A stretch of DNA of 64,000 nucleotides from Tubiluchus corallicola (lineage: Eukaryota; Priapulida; Priapulimorpha; Priapulimorphida; Tubiluchidae). Position 1 is the first letter of the stretch; every line of letters begins with the position of its first letter. Location: the NCBI GenBank assembly GCA_030141605.1, contig JAQGDQ010000479.1, positions 89,493 to 153,492 on the forward strand, read 5' to 3'. Below, piece after piece: positions 58,554 to 64,000 of the stretch. The position numbers and the translations under genes are program-made. Under the pieces are notes generated by a model, which searched no databases, was not told the DNA's origin, and saw only the letters and a list, made by a program, of their open reading frames with translations.

Positions 58554-61500
58554 TCAACTGTCCGTTTTATTTTCTACCAGTTGAAGTTCCTCTTCTTTAG
58601 CACGACTCAATTTCCGCTCCTCTTTATCCAAAGTCAGCGGATCCTGCTGACCGCCGCCGTCGTCGTTGGAAATCGGCTCCGTTGTTTGACAGTACGGCGG
58701 ATTCGCCGGATTCGCCCACGGATGGGGCGGCACGTTGGCGTTGTACGAATAGAACTTGAGCCCGGAGTGAAAGCGCCCGTAACGGGATCGCCAAAGCAGG
58801 ACGACGAACCACAGCGACACGATGCTGCCGACGGCACAGGAGACGGCAAGTCCGAGCATGAACCATCGCAACAAAGAGAAGATACCCTCACAGTTCGTCA
58901 AATAATACACTAAATAGTTTTCGGGCTCGTCTTCCAAAATGCACCCACAGATGTCAGCACGTGTGGTATTGTTGCAGGCGGTGTAGTGGAAGATATTGAT
59001 GGCATGCGCCAGCGGAAAGATACACGCTACTGCACACAGGAAAATACTAATGAATGACAGTACTGCACAGATGCACTGAAATAAAAGAACACAAGTCTTA
59101 GAAACAGCGGTGTTAGCTTAATCAAGTTATCTTAATTTTACATACAATTAACCCTTTCATACCCGTTGTATCCTGCGGGATACGAGAATATTTTCTGCTT
59201 CTAAAATTAATAAAATTTTAAAACGGACAGTTATTTGATCTGTTAATAGTTATTTTGATTTAAGCCAATACCAATAGACTAAAAATGGTGATAAAATGGC
59301 AAACTAGAAAATCTACATAGCATAAAAAACTGCGCAAGGTACAGTACTTTAGAGACGACTTTATAGAGATCAGCATAGCGTGCATACTAAATGTCTTAGA
59401 TACTTTAAAGAATTATCAGCAGTTGCAAAATGAAGCACATTTTATGCTTACATTGAATCTCAATGTATCCCGTGTGATACAGGCTATATTTAGCACGCGG
59501 GCACAGGTAGAAAAAAATAATTATTATGTGTAAACAAGATGGACATGCTAAACAAAAGTACCAAGCCAAAAAAAATGTTTCTTATTAAAAAATAATTTGG
59601 GACTGAAAGGGTTAACAAATAATAGTCTTTCTTTCTTTTATATCATCCCATATATGAGCTTCATTCATTACATCATTCCATTTTAAGCACTAATGTTTTT
59701 TTATCACGATTCACTTTAAATTTTCAGATTATTTCCATTACTTTTTTTCTTTCACTGTGTGGGACAATCTAACAAGCCCTGCTTTTTGATTGCCCGCAAC
59801 ACATTTACCTTCGTGTGTAAGTGAACAGTGTTTGAGGCTTTTCCTGTGCAGTATTTCTTATTTGTATTATATCCATTGTAGGCCCTTTCACTAGATATTG
59901 TACATGAAACTATTGTAAATATGTAATGTGAAATAAATGAGTTATGAGAAATCTACATGACATTTAAAAATGTATAATTTTTACAACAACTGGGGGGGGG
60001 GGCGTATCAAGACTTTACGACGCCATAGGCTGATACTTCTGTCCCGTACAACTTCATTTTTTCAATTTTTGTTCGTTTATGTAATGAGCGGACTAAACAA
60101 TTACTTGTGGTATGTTAGAAACACTATAAACCTAATTTCCATGAGGTCATTCTCAATTACAATGTATTTGCATAGTGCTTATAATCAAGCAGGCTACTCA
60201 ACTGCTTGTGTGTAATATCTTGCACCTGTTGCTTATGTGGCATTTATATGAAAGCTGCTCTCAATAACTGCCTGTGGTGTGTTATCAGGTGCGCCCTTTA
60301 CATGAGTATGAAAGTTAGACATTTTCCGAGGAGAATAAGAATTTTTTCCAAAATGTCACGCCCCCAAACTTTGGCGCCCTAGGCTATAGCCTAGCTACCC
60401 TATTGGTTAAGACACTCCTGACAATGGCACACTTGCAGGACAAGTGAGAATAACACTAGAGAGCTGAGCACCACACGAAAATAATAATTAAAATTAATAA
60501 TAGTTAGAAATAATGATTTAATAATGTAATTCAAGGGTAGTCGACAATGAGCCTATTCACAGTTCCAGCGATTGATGATGATAGTGAAAAGGTCAAAGGT
60601 CAAGTGTAGCAGACAATGAATTTGTGTACACTCGACAATACCTCGCAGCCCAAGCTATGGTAATAGTAACAGTTTTAACAGCTACTAGAACCTTACCTGG
60701 TTCATTTTTCTCGTTCTCAAGCAAGATCCTGCTAGTAAATCACTCTATGCACAACTAATGTATAATTAAGTAAAATTCACCAAAACAATTGAAATTACTG
60801 AACTGGTGAAGCAGACAGCTTTGCTTTACCCATAGTTGTAATTAAGACGCGTTGCCGTGGCACACTTAACCACTTTGACCTACAACAACGGCGCGTGTGC
60901 ACGACGAAACTTAGCGGCTTACTAAGGAATTCATGTACAAATAAGTTATAGATAAAGAAATTTTAACATATCATTATATCGCATAAAAAGATAGATCATA
61001 TATTTGAAGAAAATTCCTTTTTTAGAAGCTGATAAGTGGCGCCCGGGGCACCCGCGATATCTGCCACACCCTAGATACGCCACCGAGTCTTGGGCACCCG
61101 CGATATCTGCCACACCCTAGATACGCCACCGAGTCTTGGGCACCCGCGATATCTGCCATACCCTAGATACGCCACCGAGTCTTGGGCACCCGCGATATCT
61201 GCCATACCCTAGATACGCCACCGAGTCTTGGGCACCCGCGATATCTGCCACACCCTAGATACGCCACCGAGTCTTGGGCACCCGCGATATCTGCCACACC
61301 CTAGATACGCCACCGAGTCTTGGGCACCCGCGATATCTGCCATAGCCTAGATACGCCACCAAGTCTTGGGCACCCGCGATATCTGCCACACCCTAGATAC
61401 GACACCGACTCTTTGTCAGACGTACGTTCACATAACAGCGCCACAATTTACACATTTAGATATTAAAGTTTGCATGAAATTTTGTTGGAAGAAAAATTTA

Positions 61501-62981
61501 CAACTGGACCGGGAAAATGAAGTTCACACATTACAACTGTTACGATGTATTGGGTTTCATTGTAATTTCATTCAATGTTGCTTTTTTGCAACAGTCCACA
61601 GTTTATTTTCTGTTGAGAGAGTTAAAATAACAGTTGTATCAGCATCAGACAGTCAAATAAATAGTTCTAAACGGCAGTCACGTGACTCAATGCTTGTCTA
61701 AAACTTTGAATAATGCAGTTTTTTTAAATTAAATATTCGAAGCTCAGTATTTAACCCTTTCATACCCGTTGTATCCCGTGGGATACGAGAATATTTTAGT
61801 CATAAGTCATTTATTTCACCTTACACATTTACAATAGTTTCATGTACAATATCTAGTGAAAGGGCCTACGATGGATATACTACAAATAAGAAATACTGCA
61901 CAGGAAAAGCCTCAAACACTGTTAACCTATACACGAAGGTAAATGTGTTGCGGGCAATCAAAAAGCAGGGCTTGTTAGATTGTCCCACACAGTGATAGAA
62001 AAAAAGTAATGGAGATTATTTTGTGCCTTTAAAATTAATAAAATTTTAAAACTGACAGTTATTTGATCTGTTAATAGTTATTTTGATTTAAGCCAATAAC
62101 AATAGACTAAAAATGGTGATAAAATGGCAAACTAGAAAATCTACATAGCATAAAAAACTGCGCAAGGTACAGTACTTTAGAGACGACTTTGTACAGATCA
62201 GCATAGCATGCATACTAAATGTCTTAAATACTTTAAAAAATTATCAGCAGTTGCAAAATGAAGCACATTTTATACTTCCGTTGAATCCCAATGTATCCCG
62301 TGGGATACAGGCTATATTTAGCACGCGGGCACAGGTAGAAAAAAATTATTATGTGAAAACAAGATGGACATACTGAACAAAAGTACCAAGCCAAAAAAAA
62401 ATTTCTTATTAAAAAAATAATGTGGGACTGAAAGGGTTAAATTAAATATTCGAAGCCCAGTATTTAAACGAATTAATGACGAAATACAAGGCAAACTTAC
62501 TTCAGTAACACATGAAAAATGAAGAAAAATGAAAAATGCAGTTAATTAAAAAGGTTACTGAGCACGAAAGATTAAAAAAGCATTGCGAATGTGAGACGAA
62601 TAGGTGAGATATCACTGCGCGTGCACTAACACAACGCCAAGCAATGTCAAGTCTTGCTAATAAATGGATTGGTGACCACAGGGAATGCTTCTAGGCGGTT
62701 AAATATGTCACAGTTCTTCCGACTAATTACAGTGAGGTGGCGCGTGTACTACTCATCCAATCAAAGGTAAGACATATATGCCAATTCAACGTCTCACTAG
62801 ATTCCAGTTCTGCCACAAGCAAAAGAAAAGGGTTCCAAAAAGTGAAATACAGCAGAATTGGAAAAAAGTCACGAAAAGAAGGTAAAATACTCACCTTTAC
62901 TACGTAAGCTCGGTTGTTTCCAGTCCATGCGTCAAACTCCACTATACAGAAGTACAGACCTACCAAACCAGCCAAAAACAA
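58554..62981 (-). CDS. sarcospan-like four-pass protein, last two exons (partial)
   Basis: Exon 62895-62981 (87 nt; acceptor TTTTCAG, donor AAG|GTGAGT) encodes LFLAGLVGLYFCIV...NNRAYVVK. Exon 58554-59075 (acceptor TTTATTTCAG) encodes 173 residues from CICAVLSF to the stop. Both are phase 0 and join to 202 aa. The joined order fits vertebrate sarcospan: end of TM2, TM3, a large loop with a Cys-x-Cys (ICGC) and a later Cys (LTNC), TM4, then WRSRYGRFHSGLKFYS. By my recollection of human sarcospan, the distance from the exon join to the loop cysteine agrees within one residue. The C-terminal tail is Pro-rich then charged. Sarcospan is a dystrophin-glycoprotein-complex member. Upstream exons (TM1) lie beyond the window. 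A possible alternative first exon (ATG AAC CAG|GTAAGG, 60697-60705) also joins in frame to the last exon. The intron holds MITE and LINE copies. Confidence 0.65.
59148..59615 (+). mobile_element. piggyBac-type MITE, copy E
   Basis: 468 bp, full length, TTAACCCTTTCATACCC to GGGACTGAAAGGGTTAA, with a slightly changed first motif (GTATCCTGCGGGATAC). It lies in the sarcospan-like intron, antisense to the gene. Confidence 0.92.
59640..59955 (+). mobile_element. LINE-like 3' end, family X copy 2
   Basis: Nearly identical to 15760-16076; ends GTGAAATAAATGAGTTATGAG. It starts only about 25 bp after MITE copy E. Confidence 0.75.
59985..60420 (-). mobile_element. DNA transposon fragment with hAT-like right end
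   Basis: Read on the minus strand the end is CAGGAGTGTCTTAACCAATA followed by TAGCTAGGCTATAGCCTAG and GGCGCCAAAGTTTGGGGGCG. It begins near a G10 run at 59992-60002. The opposite terminus and target duplication are not resolved. Confidence 0.4.
60421..61040. other. no confirmed exon; sarcospan-like intron
   Basis: Contains the candidate mini-exon at 60697-60705 (ATG AAC CAG, minus strand, donor GTAAGG). An upstream frame includes LLAGSCLRTRKMNQ, preceded by an in-frame stop. Nothing else is recognisable. Confidence 0.4.
61047..61415. repeat. 46-bp tandem minisatellite, 8 copies
   Basis: Unit GGCACCCGCGATATCTGCC, then ACACCCTAGATACGCCACCG and AGTCTTG. Near-identical copies start about every 46 bp from 61047; GC-rich against AT-rich flanks. 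The CGCGATATC and GATACGCCACC motifs make it look like an amplified transposon terminus, but no inverted partner is seen. Confidence 0.95.
61751..62440 (+). mobile_element. piggyBac-type MITE, copy F, with nested insertion
   Basis: TTAACCCTTTCATACCC (61751) to GGGACTGAAAGGGTTAA (ends 62440). It is interrupted after GAGAATATTTT by 61798-62019. The flank TTAAATATTCGAAGCYCAGT is present on both sides (about 61729-61748 and 62443-62462), far longer than the TTAA duplication that piggyBac makes. Confidence 0.9.
61798..62019 (-). mobile_element. LINE-like 3' end, family X copy 3, nested in MITE F
   Basis: Reverse complement of the family X 3' end, starting with the AGTCATAAGTCATTTATTTC tail. TATTTT on both sides (ends 61797; begins about 62020) is a probable short target duplication. 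It dates the MITE insertion as older than this retrotransposition. Confidence 0.8.
62440..62890. other. no exon recognised; sarcospan-like intron
   Basis: AT-rich with no repeat match beyond the MITE flank. Confidence 0.4.
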
Positions 62982-63320
62982 CTGAAAATGGACAAAAAAC
63001 AGCTAAATTTGGTGCCACTATACAGAAGTACAGACCCACCAAACCAGCCAAAAACAACTGAAAATGTACAAAAAACAGCTAAATTTGGTGCCACTATACA
63101 GAAGTACAGACCCACCAAACCAGCCAAAAACAACTGAAAATGTACAAAAAACAGCTAAATTTGGTGCCACTATACAGAAGTACAGACCCACCAAACCAGC
63201 CAAAAACAACTGAAAATGGACAAAAAACAGCTAAATTTGGTGCCACTATACAGAAGTAAAGATCCACCAAACCAGCCAAAAACAACTAAAAATGTACAAA
63301 AAATAGCTAAATTTGGTGCC
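62938..63320 (-). repeat. 76-bp tandem array containing a splice acceptor
   Basis: Five copies of a 76-bp unit. On the minus strand each has the acceptor CATTTTCAG (TTTTTAG in the farthest copy) and the first ~40 nt of the sarcospan-like exon. The acceptors sit at 62982, 63058, 63134, 63210 and 63286. Only the 62982 copy continues into the full exon and donor. Confidence 0.93.
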
Positions 63321-64000
63321 TAGTGTCTTTTTTCTTGCTATCTTTTCTACGCAAGTTTCAATTTACATCAATAAATCAGCGGCAAAACGGCGTAATGAGA
63401 CGCAAGAGGTTCCGAAATTCCAAACAGATGTGGGGAGGTAATTACGTCTCAAAAGATTGCAATCAGGAGTCTAAATGTATCAAGGATTAAGAGGAGAACT
63501 TGGTATAGATGCCATAAGCTCTCTTCAATTCAGGGATGAAAATGACAAATTGCTAAAAACTCTGAAACAGGCCGTGGGTTTGGGGGCCACGTAGGCAACA
63601 ACAAATTGCAATTTTGTTACCATAGAGAACCTCTAAATGGACTTAAAATATCAGTTACCTTGTTTCATGCATAATTTAAAATACCCAACTATCAAGGATA
63701 CATGATACCTAATTGTCTCAAAAACACCTAAGTACTGGCCGCTCCTATGCAAAAGTATATAAAAACTGTCTGCAATTGACTCAAATAACTCCGCACAATT
63801 GATTCTATATTTTTATACATAGAGATCTACACGTGGTTACACTGATGTACGTGATGTAAACAAAGTGATGGCCTGCCAACTAGCGGTCAGTTTGTGAAAT
63901 AATGTACTGGGTCTGTAAAAATTTTCTCAACGAATTTACGCAATTTACAAAAATGGCACTAGTGGTCTTCCAAAAACTCGGAATTCTGCGTATCCGAGGG
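63321..64000. other. no exon recognised
   Basis: Presumed intron or flank of the sarcospan-like gene. No hydrophobic exon with splice borders seen on the minus strand. Confidence 0.4.

Noticed and set aside
63018-63285. Small membrane proteins of 63 residues in two frames (MFLAGLVGLYFCIV...)
   Set aside because: Products of the 76-bp array; starts are TTG codons at duplicated splice acceptors, not real translation starts.

Overview
The window is AT-rich animal nuclear DNA. Genes are spliced with GT...AG introns, there are no bacterial operons, and simple repeats and transposable elements are dense: SINEs, truncated LINE ends, LTR fragments, and hAT, piggyBac and mariner/pogo-like MITEs. Gene content (PRRT3/4-like, MS4A/CD20-like, sarcospan-like, a C-type lectin, NDPK, inducible HSP70) says metazoan. 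Loose gene spacing, 5S-derived and tRNA-derived SINEs and pentanucleotide satellites suggest an invertebrate, probably aquatic; the phylum cannot be fixed from this sequence alone.

Layout. 1-3.1 kb: microsatellites, a mariner-like MITE and a pentanucleotide satellite. 3.1-5.9 kb: a single-exon multi-pass membrane protein gene (PRRT3/4-like, minus strand). 5.9-34.7 kb: a long stretch without a recognisable gene, filled by MITEs, LINE 3' ends, LTR/PBS junctions, minisatellites (40, 46, 62 and 155 bp units), pentanucleotide satellites, an ATT/AGT higher-order array, a tRNA-SINE with a clear target duplication, and a full-length 5S-rRNA-headed SINE. 34.8-36.0 kb: two-exon MS4A-like gene. 38.3-40.1 kb: the last two exons of a C-type lectin. 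40.3-41.9 kb: 5S pseudogene, LINE 3' end, hAT MITE, pogo-like MITE. 43.9-49.5 kb: NDPK (minus) and HSP70 (plus) arranged divergently, with heat-shock elements in the space between. 49.6-58.3 kb: repeats, including three hAT-type elements, one carrying a 25-bp minisatellite. 58.5-63.0 kb: last two exons of a sarcospan-like gene (minus), whose intron holds MITEs and whose penultimate-exon acceptor is tandemly amplified.

No pathway or defence operon is visible. The most unusual observations are: (1) a piggyBac-type MITE family in six copies, one with a nested LINE insertion and an over-long flanking duplication; (2) a 76-bp tandem array that multiplies the splice acceptor and first part of a sarcospan-like exon; (3) a hAT-type element with about 44 copies of a 25-bp repeat open in all three frames of one strand; (4) a 5S rRNA-headed SINE with a shared ~400-bp body; (5) pentanucleotide satellites built of ordered homogenised blocks. 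Coordinates of repeat edges are by eye and may be off by some bases unless a target duplication is stated.
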